Origin: Jaapia argillacea MUCL 33604
Taxonomy: Eukaryota > Basidiomycota > Agaricomycetes > Jaapiales > Jaapiaceae
Length of the DNA: 64,000 nucleotides
Assembly: GCA_000697665.1 (NCBI GenBank)
Contig: KL197709.1
Location: forward strand, 1,487,791 to 1,551,790
Direction: 5' to 3'
The notes below the pieces were generated by a model, which saw nothing but the letters and a program-made list of their open reading frames with translations, had not been told where the DNA came from and ran no database searches. Shown here piece by piece: positions 1 to 12,400 of the stretch. A program made the position numbers and the translations under genes. Position 1 is the stretch's first letter; every line of letters begins with the position of its first letter.

Positions 1-3000
1 ACCATCTTTCCAGAATGACAGCCAGTCATATCTAATAGCGGGGATTCTTTCCCATGCGGCCTCTCAACACCCCGACATGGCCAAGTTACTCATGGTACGC
101 TCCCTTCCCCAGACACTCGTGTTCTCCCCAACTGAATTCCTCGTCTAGGGTCGCCTGGATCTTTCTGAAGTCTTTGATCCAAATACCATGGATGAAGGCA
201 CCCTCCTTCGTCTCGTCGGCGCGTCCAGCAACGCCGACATTGCCAGACACCTCGACAATCCATGGTTCTTGGACCTTCTCAATGCAATCCAAGTCAACTC
301 AGGTGCAACCGATCGTGAGGTCCGAGCTGTCGTCCGTAAGGTCATGACACGCGTGCGAGGCTGGCAAATACTGGAGGACGCACTCTCGAACTCTCAGGGT
401 GATTTCAACGAAACTGCCAATTTTCTCAAAGAGATTGGTACCGATGAACAATCGTTTGGTATTTGGTTGGAATCCTTTGTTACTCACCAGGATCTTGTGA
501 CCAAGTTATCTGAGAACCCTGTGATACCGAATTCGCCCCCTCAACCCCCTTTGTTATTCCAAAATAGGCAAAGGGTAGGGTCGGTGTCGCATGCCGAATT
601 CATCTTGTTCCTCAGAGCGTATATTGGTGTAGCATGCGTCTTGGCCGTCTTTGCCTGGGCGGATAGCTTGCCAAATAAGAGATGTCGGGAGAGGGCATTA
701 GGGATTATGAGGCTGTGGCAGAGTGTTGATGGGTATCGTGAAGTAGACAACTCCACTTCGCCCGACTTCCCCAGAACTAAAACCCACTCTATAGATCCTG
801 AATCATCTGCTCCTGCTCCGTCAAATGGCATTCCGATTGGAATGTAACCTCGATAACGACCCACCCACCCATTCTGGGATATCAGCGGAACACATCCTCT
901 CAAACCTATCCCAAATCCCGCAATCAATCCTCAGTCCAGATTTGATAAAGTGCATTTTATCTCTCAGGCAACCCCTTTCCTACATCACAGAGGACGAACG
1001 CACACTCTTACGGAGCCTGGCGATATTGGCCGATGATGGATTGCCAGCTGCTATGGAGGAGTTGGTGAGGTTTAGTTCCAAGGACGCGCCGATGGACGAG
1101 AGGGGTTTGAGAAGTTTGAGGGTAGCGTTGGCCGTTGTTGAGAGGGATCTTGATGGTGGGAATGACGGCGATGGACCGAGGGAATGGAGGGCTTTACAAG
1201 CACTCTGGGATGAAAGCTCTCATGGTTTGGTGCTGCATCTGGCGGACCCTCTCGCCGCCGTAACTGCCGAAATCAAAGGCTATTTCGCGCTTAAACCTCC
1301 CCCACCAACGGCAGTTCCTCTTTTGAGCCAACTATTTGACGCTGCACATGAGCTACTCAGGCTTCTCGTCAAACTTATCCCCGTCTATCCTCTCCCTGGT
1401 CGTCCAATGCGAGCTTTGGTATCGAGCGTGGCCGATCTGTTTGTTTGCACTGATGCAGCGGATGCGTTGTATTCACAGTCAAGTCCATCTTGCGTTGCTG
1501 CACAGGCTAGCCGGCAGATCTGTATCGACACTGTTCGCACATTGGTCACCGTTCGGAATTCCCAACCCGAAGGCGGGAGACACGGTGCGGAAGTGGTACT
1601 GCAGGCACTTCTGAAACATGCATTGGAGAGAGATGACTCGAAGGATTGGGCACATCACCTTCTCCAGGTTTTCTCGCTCATCGACCATTTACTCCCCATC
1701 GCCGCCACTCCCGAAGACACCATCTGGATACGACAGGTTATCCCGGGCGTATTGCCGGAGTTGGCAAAGTTTTTCCGTGTTTTGGATCGAGAGAATAAAG
1801 TCCATCTTATCCGACGCCTGGCCGCCCTCGACCAAGGAGAAATCGGGATTGGAGAGTGGTTGTTATTGGAGGAGTTGAAACATCTTTCACAAACCCTCAA
1901 GATTTTGGAGAGCGAATCAATCATTGGGGAGCAATATGCCATGATGGGACGCCATGAAGTGGCCTTGTCTCTAAGGCTGCTCTCGGATCTCGCAGCAGAT
2001 TCTTCATCCACTGCATCTGCGTGGTATACCGCCGCCATCAGCACCAACCCAGAAATCGCTCTAATTCTGGCCGACTCCCTCGTGTCCATGTGGGACAAGC
2101 AATTTTCCCACCCATCCCTCGTTCACTTCGTCCAGACGCTTGCAGCAACCTCGCCAACAGGTTTGGACCCAATGTTGCTGTTTGGTGTCACATTGACCCT
2201 GATCCGCTTCACGGATGTCTCCTCGTCCAACATCCACCTTATTCTGAGGTGCCTTCGCACTCTGAAGGGGCTTCCTGGTGAGTATCTCAAGAGGAGTCGC
2301 TTTCAGCTTGCCTTAGGCGAGTTCCTTCTGGTCGCGGAAAGCCAGGACTTTGCCTCAGAATCAGCAGAGGCGATTATCCCCGTTCTGCAGTGGCTTCTGA
2401 TCGAAGACTTGGCAATCATCAGGGGGGCATCGGCACATTCTGTCCAGGGTGTCTGCGATTCCCTGCGTTCAGTTACATCATCGGATAAGCATGGCGTGAT
2501 CAATTCATTCCAGTCAAATGTTTCAATCGTCGACGACGCTCCATTTTCGCCACCGATTCCCCTTCCAGAAAACCTTGAGCTCAGCATCGAGGACCTGACG
2601 GATCTTCTGCACCCGGAAATTAAAACGCCATCAACCCCGCCGCAAAAACCCATATCCTATGCGGATGACGTGTTCGGCCTCGTCACCGTCTCGCCACATA
2701 CCGCCCTACTCCGTTCTCCGGCTGTAACAGGACTCACAAAGACGTACGCCAACAACGATTTCCGGCAGCTGCGTCAGACCCCATCAGCCAGGCAAAACAC
2801 CAGTAGGTTGCCAAGTATGCATGTCGATGTGAGTATCCTCATGCTAGCTGGTTTGCTATTCCCATATGACGTCTCTTTCAGCAATTCGAGTTCAACACGA
2901 TATCCCCAACGCTTATCCCGGTAGGATTGCCCCTCCTCGCTCCGAACCCAGTGGCAGCAGATCTATTCCATGGCCTGTCGCCAGCATTTAATACACAATA

Positions 3001-3001
3001 A
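1..3001 (+). CDS. Large alpha-helical (ARM/HEAT-like) protein, 3' part; family uncertain
   Basis: The gene enters from the left edge, so its start is missing. Exons read as 1-94, 149-742, 795-2828 and 2882-3001, with the stop at 2999-3001, giving about 946 residues. All three introns are 52-54 nt and keep frame; the second uses a weaker donor (GTAGAC). The protein is almost entirely Leu/Ala-rich helix, as in ARM/HEAT solenoids, with a proline-rich, less ordered stretch near residues 820-900 and a short conserved-looking C-terminus. There are no catalytic motifs, signal peptide or membrane segments. A virilizer-type scaffold of the m6A writer complex is one possibility from size and fold, but the diagnostic N-terminal domain lies outside the window, so I do not assign it. 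It is convergent with MDM34, with only 63 bp between the two stops. Confidence 0.8.
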
Positions 3002-3064
3002 GAATTGTACAGTCTTGCGAGCAGTGATACAAATGGTCGAAACGAGAGAAAGTGTGATTGCTCC

Positions 3065-5305
3065 TCACGGCTGCTGTGGACGCCGTCGGCGGGCATAGGG
3101 AGAATCATAAGTAAATGACGAATGACGGGATGGAACTTCGTCTCGAGTTCGGAAATAGTGGTCCATGTCTGAGGCGTCAAACTCCGAAGGCGGCGTTGGT
3201 GATGCTGGTCCCGCCACTTCATCTTGGTTTATGACCGGGGGAGTCGGTTTCCCGCCGATTCGGTAGGTCCGCTTCCGTTTCGCTTTGACAGGCTGCCGCT
3301 CTGCGGGGTTCGACTGTCCTGACAGACCTGATCCGCGCCTTGGGACACTGCGAACGGTGAAATGTTCTAGAGATCGTGTGTATGGTGATAAGGTATGATT
3401 GGAGTGACTGAGCGTGGATAATTGAGAGATGGAATTATTGAGTGTCGGTCCGAGAATGATTTTTGGATTTGGTTCAGGAACGTGATGTGATGAGGGAGGA
3501 GAGCCCGCGTTGAAGTCATAGGTTGAAGATGTCACAGATAACCGACGTTCCGAGGATCGCTTCATATATAGACCTTCTTCATCGGGGCGAGGCAGGTCTG
3601 TAAATGGCGGGGTCTGAACCGAAGGTGTCATGTCGCTGCTCGTTTGTGAGGCTCGTCGAGCATGTCCATCGGGAGATATCGGTCGTAGTGGGGATGGGTA
3701 TAAAGGTGGTGGTCGCTGGGATGGTAATAGGATGGAGCCGGTGTTCCGAGGAGACCGGAAGGATAAGGGAAATTCCACGCTAGGGGTGAAATCGCCGACT
3801 GATCGAGCATACTGGTGGGGAAGCGTGGGGAAATAGGAACTGGACATCGAATTTGATCGCCCTAAGGGCGGTGCATGGGGATGCAATGCAGGGAGAATAC
3901 CTCGCGGAGAGGAGGTTGTTGAAGGAGCCCTACTCGAGAATCGGGATGACATATCTCGAGGTTCTGAACCTCCCAAAGGACGAAGGCTGACTTCAGGAGG
4001 AGGATGGATCTGGGATTGTGAATGAAGGATACGAGGGCGAGTAATCGTCCCCCCACCGACAGCGGGCAGTGTCTCGTACTCCGCAACAGGTTCTTCGTCA
4101 ATCTCTGTTGCAGGAGAAGAGTAATCAGGGATTGTATCCTCCCAGTCCACCATATCAAATGACTGAGACGCCATATCCAGTTCTCCGTCCTCCGTCGGGT
4201 CCTCCGACAAATCCGCCAGGCCTTTGGTGGGTGCGAATAAACTACCAAAGCCACTGAAGAGACTTTTGGTAGGAATTCCTTCTGGGCGCATCCCATACGT
4301 GGGGTCGAAATTTTCGATGTCTGGGAATGTCGTGGGGCCTTCGTGTGGTGGCGTTTTCATCAATGGAGTGGAGGAAGGAGAAGGTTTGGATGCGATTCGA
4401 CTTGTGCTAGCGACAGATGCGTTGGAAGGTGATCTGGGGCGTGAGATGCCGGGTACCCCAGTGGTTTGCCGACGGAGTAAAGTTGGGTGTATGCCGACAG
4501 CAGATACTCGTGGTGAACGAGGTAAATCGGGCATTGACATCGTCTCCAGGTCTCGCTGTGGAGGTACAGGAGGCCGTTTCGACAAATACGGTGCCTCGAC
4601 TTTCGCTTTCACCCACTGCTGGCTCAGACGATGAATTATCCCAGGCAAGTCCTCCCGAAACATTTGTCGCAGCTGACCCTCGATCTCTCGCTGTATATAT
4701 TTCTGTATAACGGCAATAGAGTCGAAGGTACTGTTGATGTCGACATTTTGGAGGGGATCGGTCTTGAAGACAAGGGTGATACCCTTTTGCTTCGAGACGA
4801 CCAGCACGACATAGGAGTTCAACTTGAAGTGCGAAAGTCGAAGGAGCATGGGAACCACCAACGGTTGCTTCGCAGCAAGCATACCCCTGGATCCCCCCAT
4901 CAGATGAATATCAGGTTGCTTGTGGTTCAGCGGGTTCGCCTAGGAAGAATAAGCAAGGATTTTGACGGGATGGTAAACCGCACCGTACCTGAACCTTCGT
5001 CCGTAACACGATGTGTGCATCTCCTGCATAGGTCAACCGAAATATTCCCCTGAAGTGATCGAGAGTCAAATCCCCGATGTCTCTAATTTCCAGCTCCGGA
5101 GGCTAATGATGATAGGCACTCAGCAAATGGGAGGATACTCCAAGGCGTAACAACGAACCTCGGTGCCCATTTCCAGTTCCACCACTTCGATCTTGTCAGC
5201 TATGACGGGAGGCTTGTTCCCCTTGTTCAAGGCGGCATTGAGCATTTGGATCGCGTCTGCGTGGAATTGATCGGAAAATCGTGGCCATTCGAAAGTAAAT
5301 GACAT
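3065..5305 (-). CDS. MDM34: Mdm34, ERMES mitochondria-ER tether subunit
   Basis: Mdm34 is the mitochondrial outer-membrane subunit of ERMES, the complex that tethers mitochondria to the ER and moves lipids between them through SMP domains. Exons are complement 5159-5305, 4989-5102 and 3065-4939, giving 711 aa. The N-terminus starts [11 protein letters not shown], the family hallmark, which fixes the ATG at 5303-5305 even though the frame is open upstream. The SMP domain covers roughly residues 1-210 and spans all three exons. The remaining 500 residues are Ser/Pro-rich and probably disordered, ending in a basic patch ([13 protein letters not shown]) near the C-terminus that is typical of fungal Mdm34. 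It is longer than yeast Mdm34 (about 460 aa) because of this tail. It diverges from the Uds1-domain gene across about 300 bp. Confidence 0.96.
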
Positions 5306-5608
5306 GGTGGGCAAGCGTAGACGATGCGTTCGCTCAGAGAACAGGATGTCTGAGGATATAAATGCTATAGATTGACAGCAGCATGCTGCGAGAGCAAAGT
5401 CGGATGGTGAGAGGGTGGAGATGTAAAATCCGGTGTGCCGTTCGTGTGCGTAAGGTTGGCTAATTTACCCAGTGCCTTGTCAACCCATTCTCGGCTTTGT
5501 TCCTGCAGCTGGGCTGCTGCCGACCGCTACACGTACTATATCCCTCTGCTTGTCGAACTGTGCTTGACTGTTTCATATTTCTAATTGCTATTCTAGCTCT
5601 TTGAGCCC
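5306..5608. promoter_or_regulatory. Shared divergent promoter of MDM34 and the Uds1-domain gene
   Basis: These 303 bp separate two divergent start codons and must hold both promoters. I see no clear TATA box. A pyrimidine-rich run precedes the ATG at 5609. No open reading frame here has codon or homology support. Confidence 0.5.
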
Positions 5609-8480
5609 ATGAACGGAGTTCGACGCTTTCTCGGAGGGGTCGCCAGCTCCAACTCGACCGCCCAACAGCCTCAACCGCCGCCAACACCACCACCACTACA
5701 GCCCACTGCTCCTCTGGTCATCTCAGGGAAAAAGCCTTCATGGCCACCTCCGAGTCCCACCGAGGATCAACAGGACGCAGAGTCACCCGTTGGAAGTCCC
5801 AAGACTACCACCGTCGGTCTATTCCTTAGGAAGGATAAGCAGAAGCCTGCACCTCCATCTCCGCAGGGTAATGGAGATGAAACATTTGATTCATCATTAC
5901 AATCAACTCGCCCAATCTTGAATACATCCGTAGTGTCAGCTCGACGCAGTCAAAGCTCCCTGCGTCAATCTTCGCCAGTGAAGCCTCCCAACGGTACTCA
6001 ATCTTTACCATCCTCTCCTGGCGCAGGACCGTCTTCGTCATCACCCCTTCGTCCCGCTATGCCAACTCGTAAATCTTTGTTGATCCGAAAGACGATCCAT
6101 CAGATCGATTCAAGTGCACACGACTCCTCGCAATCCTTCAACACTCGGGATGAGCTGTTAATATCCCTTCTTGCTAGCCAAGCAGTCGTGGATAGCAGGG
6201 ACTATCCGATATTGAGTGCGGAAGACGTTGAGGAGCTCAAAAAGGTGAGACATGTTACACATAATTCGGAAGACCCCCGTCTTATACACGCGACGCAGGA
6301 GCAACAAGTGCTTGGCGCACGGCTGATAGCTTTGAACAAGAAGCTGTCTCTCGAGATGAAGATCCGCGATGCCGCCATATCCCTTTCGAAAGTTAACGCG
6401 TCCCATAAGAAGGTCTCCAAACAAACACAAGAACAGCTTGAAACTGCCAACAATCGGGTGGATGCTGCTCAAAAGGAGTTGTGGCGTGTTTCAGAAAGAG
6501 CCAATGATGTTGGTCGCAAGCTCCTAGAGCATAGAGCTGGTGTTCTAGGGATGTCGGTGAGAAGCATGGAAAAGAAGACAGCTCCTCCTGGGCTCAATGG
6601 CGAGGTCGATGGTCCTGGATTTGACACTCCAAATCTCATGTCCCAGCTGAGTCCAACTTTGTCGACTCAAACGAGTGCATCCACTTCCTCGAAAGGTCGA
6701 TTTGAAGGGGCCCACCTGTTCGCTGGACACGCGGATGCGATTGTTCCCACTCTACCTCGACCTACCCCATCACACGCCGACGTCTTTGCTCTGGAGGAGA
6801 AGCTGAAGGTCGCGACCGACAAGCTGAACGCAGCTAACAGGAAGCAAGTGGAGATGCGTCAAGAGTTGTCTTTGCTTCAGTTAGAAAAGGCGGAATTGGA
6901 AACAACCATGGGGATGGAGTTACAGAATGCGGAAGAGACGATTGTGTCGCTGGAGAAAGAGTTGACGAAATTGGACGAGTGTGATATTCAAATGCAAACG
7001 CTGCAGGAAGAGAAACGACAATGGGAGCAGGACAAGTCGCGATTGGCCGAGCGGGAGCGACAAGTGGAAGTACTTGAGCGGAGATTGGAGGTTCTAGAAG
7101 AGCGAAGTGGAGAAGCAACCGAGATGGAGACGTTGTTACTGCGAGCAAGAGAGGAGTTGGAAGAGAAGCGCAAGGAGGTTGAAAATCTCCGGGGACAACA
7201 GGATACGGAGAGGTCACATCATTCTGATGAACTGCAACACGCCCTGGACGAGGCGCATGCGGAGCTAGATGATTGTCGCGACGCTCTCCACGCGCTGGTG
7301 CAAGCCCACGGAATGGACACGTCGTCCGGCGAGTCATCGTTAATCGGGCTGGCTTCATCCATTGACGTTCATCTCGAGGGCTTGGCCTCCCAGTTTGAAG
7401 AGCAGATCGCACAGGTTCGACGTGAGAGGGACGAGGCAGCGAAGGAAGCCAGGGTGCTGGAGTCACGCCTCAAGGTATTCGCCGTATTTCACGGGCCATA
7501 CGTGAATCTGATCATAGTCAAAGGAACAATCGAAACGGATGTCGGAGATTGCTTCCCAGCGCTTACCGGCGTCGCCCACAGTTCAGTACAGCGGAGATGC
7601 TGCTTCACTAATCGCATCTCTCCAGCCGATATGGTCCATGTTGCCTTCCCCCGAAGCGCGAGCTTCAAAACTCGGCGCTCGAACCTTCAGAACTGGATCT
7701 CCCAGTAGTCCAAGTAGCCCCAGGGTTCCCGCCGGTGGAAGCTCCATTTCCGACATGGACGTTCGGTCGTTAAAAACGTTGTACGACAACCGAGTTGGGG
7801 CTCCCAACTCACCCAATCCAGCAGCTTTTTCTGTCGAGGCGTTTGCATCTCGTGTACAAGCCCTCATTCAAGACGATCGTGCGCTTATCGAGCGGCTGAT
7901 CCGCTTTGCTCAGGCTCATGATTTATTAAAGAAGAATGCCGAGAGGGCGCAGAAATTGGCTCAGGACAGCAATTCTGCTCTGGAGACTTATCAAAAGCAA
8001 GTGAAAGTCTTCGAGGAGCGCAACATGACTATGGTTGCCAGGAATACTGCATTGTCCGTTGTTATTTTTCATTTATTATTGTCTGGTTATTTATGCTGGG
8101 TACTTCAATTTAGGCAGAATGAGGTGAAGCAGCTGCAAGACACTATCGACCGAATCTCGGCGGAGAAGCTTGAACTGGAGACTCATGCTGCTCAGCAAGC
8201 GGAAGCTCTGGATCAGCTCACGGATGCTAATAATACTCTCAGCGCTAGGACACTATCCCTTGCCGAGGAAGCGGCGTCATCATCAGACAGTTTGCGAAGG
8301 CAAATGGAGGGACAGTTGTCCGAGTGTCGCGCATCATTGCAACGGGCAGAGCAGGAGATTGATGCTATGCGGACATCAGAGCAGTCTCAGCGGGCAGTTT
8401 TGTTGGACGAGTTGAATTCTGTTCAGACAGAGAATGGCAACCTGCGTGCTCAGCTACGGGCGGCGGCGGCGAAAAAGTAG
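5609..8480 (+). CDS. Uds1-domain coiled-coil protein (up-regulated during septation family)
   Basis: Exons 5609-6244, 6299-7474, 7518-8053 and 8114-8480 give 904 aa. The first 170 residues are Pro/Ser-rich and disordered. A Uds1-type segment follows: 'LLASQAVVDSRDYPILS' then 'EDVEELKK', which continues directly into EQQVLGARLIALNKKL once intron 1 is removed. That continuity is why I call an intron although the 54 nt are stop-free. From about residue 370 to the end the protein is heptad-rich coiled coil, broken by a short loop near residue 660. Intron 2 is only 43 nt. Intron 3 (60 nt) is also stop-free and would encode a hydrophobic stretch if retained. Uds1 proteins are linked to septation and cell-end growth in fission yeast; a cytoskeletal scaffold role here is inferred. 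Confidence 0.88.
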
Positions 8481-8652
8481 GGTAGATGGGTTACGTGTGG
8501 ATCTCCTTCTGGCCTTTCATATTACTTAGCAGAATCACTTCGTCCTTGTAATTGCAGTTCATATACCGTCAATGATGATACCCAGCCCCAAAATTCTAAT
8601 GGTGAGTCTGACTGTCCTGAGGTTATGGTCCCATATATCCAACAGTGTACAA

Positions 8653-8725
8653 GCCCTCGTTGTCTAATGGCTATGACGTCAGACTTCTAATCTGGAGGTT
8701 GTGGGTTCGAGTCCCACCGGGGGCT
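8653..8725 (+). tRNA. tRNA-Arg (anticodon UCU)
   Basis: A full cloverleaf can be drawn. The acceptor GCCCTCG pairs with CGGGGGC, allowing one G-U. The anticodon stem TCAGA/TCTGG encloses the loop CTTCTAA, giving anticodon TCT. The T arm is GTGGG-TTCGAGT-CCCAC. There is no intron. A T4 run about 25 nt downstream could serve as Pol III terminator. Confidence 0.95.
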
Positions 8726-9461
8726 GATCAGGAAGTCCTGGCTTCTAACTTTTGTGTTATCTTTGGTCCCATTTCAAAGGGGCGGGAGTATTGTGCCGTT
8801 TTTTGAAATCGTTGTACGATCGTGTATATTACTTTGAACAAAGGTAGTCGACCTCCCCTACTACCTATCTGCGTATATTCCCACTCGTTTATTATCTCTG
8901 GTTGAGGCATGCTGGCGCCCGGGACAGCGGACAGCGCTTGTGGTGACGCTTTTGAATTGCTCCGAGCGCTATCACAGCAAGGCAACAACGCGAAATTGGC
9001 GCGAAGGTTCATTGAGAAGCACCCAGGCTTCTGTCAGACATGGCTTCTTTAGGTAAATACAGAAAGTTTGAGAAAGCGGCCGGCCGATTCCAACACCCGG
9101 CGAGAAGAATGTCCAAATGAAGCGTAGGATGGAGGGGCCTGGTCGAGAAAACCACGAGTATAGGAACCTCTCCGCGGGTGTATCAAAGTTTGTACGCCCC
9201 ATATTATTTTGATTTTGCAGGGGAAGCCCGGTAGATGGAGGAGAACTGAGCTTAGTGAAGGATCAAGTTAGCCACGTTCTCGAATTTGAGGTGCTTCCTT
9301 TGTGGCGACGGCGGTGTTCCCACGAAGAAGCAGGATCTTGCATCGCTTGGACCACCATTTGAAGCACCGCTCCCACACTGCTCCCTCCCTTATTTACTTT
9401 GCATCTGCTCGCTCCGTGCGCCTCCAGATTCCCTGGCCATCTGGAACTCCATCCTTTTACA
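8726..9461. other. Intergenic stretch with only weak small ORFs
   Basis: The 736 bp between tRNA-Arg and the KDM5 start contain the KDM5 promoter and 5' leader. Short frames exist on both strands: a 47-codon plus-strand frame from 8909, a 26-codon one near 9040, and a minus-strand frame 8972-9202 with one hydrophobic stretch. None has a recognisable family or a convincing splice pattern. A small mitochondrial-type protein cannot be excluded. Confidence 0.4.
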
Positions 9462-12400
9462 ATGCCCGACAGCCCAGTGGTGGCTGCCCCTCGTGGCACC
9501 CCCGCACGACGGGGTAAATCTCCACGATCTCGAGCCGACACTCCAGGTCGTATTAACCCAACCGCCATGCCCACAGAGGACGCCGCCAAACCCACCACCT
9601 CTTTTACTTCTTGTCTTTCCATTGCTGTCGAGGGAGCATCTCCAATTGAGCATACTGACGAGTTGTTGACTGCGCCAGACGATAGCTCATCACAACCGAC
9701 CAATGAAAACAAGAGAGCGCCCCGAAAGTCCAAGACGGACGCCCTTGTGGCATTGCAAACCCACTCCGCTACACCTTCCTCTCCAGAATTCAGCGATCCA
9801 TTTTCATCCCACACAGTTACCAGTATTTATCGAAGAGATGGCCCTCCAATTCCCGTATCCCCAACCTTAGACCTGAATTCGGTTAGAACTTCGACTCCTC
9901 GAAATCTTCCTCCCAAGGGAAAGCCACGGCCCTTTGGACTGGAGGATTGTCCGACTTTTCACCCTTCTCCTGAGGAGTTTCGAGACCCTATGGCTTACAT
10001 CCGTTCCGTATCGGATATCGCCAAACATTACGGCATGTGCAAGATTGTCCCTCCAGACAACTGGAAAATGCCGTTTGTTACCGACACAGAGGTGCGTCAA
10101 GTGTCGGGTTTTTGAAGACTGCTCAACGTGAACATTTGTCTTTCGCCACTTACCAGAACTTTCGTTTCAAAACACGGTTGATGCGTCTCAACTCCATCGA
10201 AGCTTCCTCTCGAGCCAAGATCAACTTTCTGGAGCAGCTCTACCGCTTCCATAAGCAACAAGGAAACCCACGTGTATCGGTTCCGACGATCAACCACAAA
10301 CCGCTAGATTTATGGCTCCTCAGGAAAGAAGTGAAGAAATTGGGCGGATATGAAGCTGTAAATATCCATCGATCTGCCACGTACTCTAAGCCTCGGCTAA
10401 GTCATTTCCCACCCCATAGGTGACGAGAAGCAAGAAATGGGCAGACTTGGGCCGCTTGTTGGGTTATGGTGGGATTCCAGGTCTTTCTACGCAGATCAAG
10501 AACTCGTATACTCGAGTCATTCTACCCTATGAACACTATTGCGACCGTGTTCGGAATTCGCCTGCGTTATCGCCTACAACACCCCGAGATCAGGCCAGAA
10601 CTCAGACAAGTTCTCAGCTAGCGGGCAGACTCAGTCGATTAAACCTTCCTGCTACGACACGGGATGATACTACTCCGCCATCAAGTCCCTTGACCGCCAC
10701 GTCGAGTCCTTTGTCGGAGCCCCCCGACGATGGTGAAATTCCAGTCAGCGAAGACAACGTAAAGGTACTGAGAAGCTCGCGCAATGCTTCTCAAGAACGG
10801 GTCACTCGTACGTCTCTATTCATGTTTTCTGACGGATCCTGTCTGATCCATCGACGCTGCAGCGAGTCCGAGGAAAATTGACGGAAGCGCTGTGCCACCG
10901 TCACCTGTTGTTGCGTCGCCTGTTTTCCATGATAAGAAGGAGCCAAAAGGTCCTCCATCCTCGGAGGTGAGAATACAATTTTTTTTGTCCGGTCTGAAAA
11001 TTCTTATGTTCGTTAGACAAGTTGCGAAGTTTGTGGCAAGAAAAATCGAGGTGAAGAGATGCTTCTCTGCGACGGTTGCGATTGTGGTGTGTTCCCACCT
11101 TCCTTGTCTTCGTATGTACCGGTTGTGACAGTCTGTTGCAGGATTTCACATGTTCTGCCTGGACCCTCCGTTGGCGACCATTCCCAAGGGGCAGTGGTTT
11201 TGCCACACATGTTTGTTTGGAACAGGCGGCGACTTTGGTTTTGATGAAGGAGAGGAACACAGTCTATCTAGCTTCCAGGCTCGAGATCTGGAGTTTCGTC
11301 GGATGTGGTTTCAGTCGCATCCGCCCCCACAAGCTGGTATCGCAGATGACGACCCAACGATCAACAAATACGGGGACGTGAAAGTCTCAGAATATGACGT
11401 AGAGGAAGAGTTCTGGCGGCTTGTTCAGTCTCCACACGACACTGTGGAGGTTGAATACGGTGCGGACGTTCACTCCACTACCCATGGCAGGTGAGTAATT
11501 TCCACGTGTCATATCGATTATCGTTACTGAGTAACCGGTCCTTGCAGCGCTATGCCAACCCTAGAAACACACCCGCTCAACCCTTATTCCAAAGATCCTT
11601 GGAACGTGAACAATATACCCATTGTCTCTGAATCACTTCTTCGATACATCAAGTCTGATATTTGTGGTATGACTGTACCATGGACGTACGTAGGGATGTT
11701 GTTCTCCACATTCTGTTGGCACAACGAGGTGAGTCACTGGCCTATTTTCCTTTCTCGACTACGACTCAGTGTACTATAGGACCACTACACGTACAGCATC
11801 AACTACAGTGAGTCTATACCAGGCCTTTCGGTGAATCACTTATATACATTTTCCGCAGTGCATTGGGGGGAGACGAAGACTTGGTATGGTATTCCCGGAG
11901 AAGACGCCGAGAAATTCGAAGCAGCCATCAAGCGAGAAGCTCCAGACCTATTCGAAGCTCAGCCTGATCTTCTCTTCCAGCTCGTAACTCTTATGAATCC
12001 GAAGCGCCTTGTTGATGCTGGAGTGCGCGTCTACGCCTGCAACCAGCGAGCCGGTGATTTTGTCATTACATATCCCAAAGCATACCACGCTGGTTTCAAC
12101 CATGGCGTAAGTACCTCCCTACGGTCCTTGTCAGTGCATTTTGAAACCATCTGTCCAGTTGAACTTCAATGAGGCCGTGAACTTCGCCTTACCCGATTGG
12201 CTTCCCTTCGGATTGTCGTGTGTCCAACGATATCGCGAGCACAGGAAACTGCCAGTCTTCTCGCACGACGAACTCCTGATCACTATTACGCAACAATCAC
12301 AATCCATCCACACGGCCATTTGGTAAGCCTGATGGTTTATAGTATGCAACAATCAACTCATGTTTCACGATCAGGTTATACGAAAGCCTCAAGGAAATGA

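Noticed and set aside
6834-7466. Long minus-strand ORF opposite the Uds1-domain coiled coil
   Set aside because: It mirrors a highly regular coding strand, has Arg/Ser/Pro-rich shadow composition, and overlaps a well-supported gene.
9263-9814. 183-codon minus-strand ORF at the KDM5 5' end
   Set aside because: It overlaps the first KDM5 exon and leader, with no family features; a shadow of biased composition.
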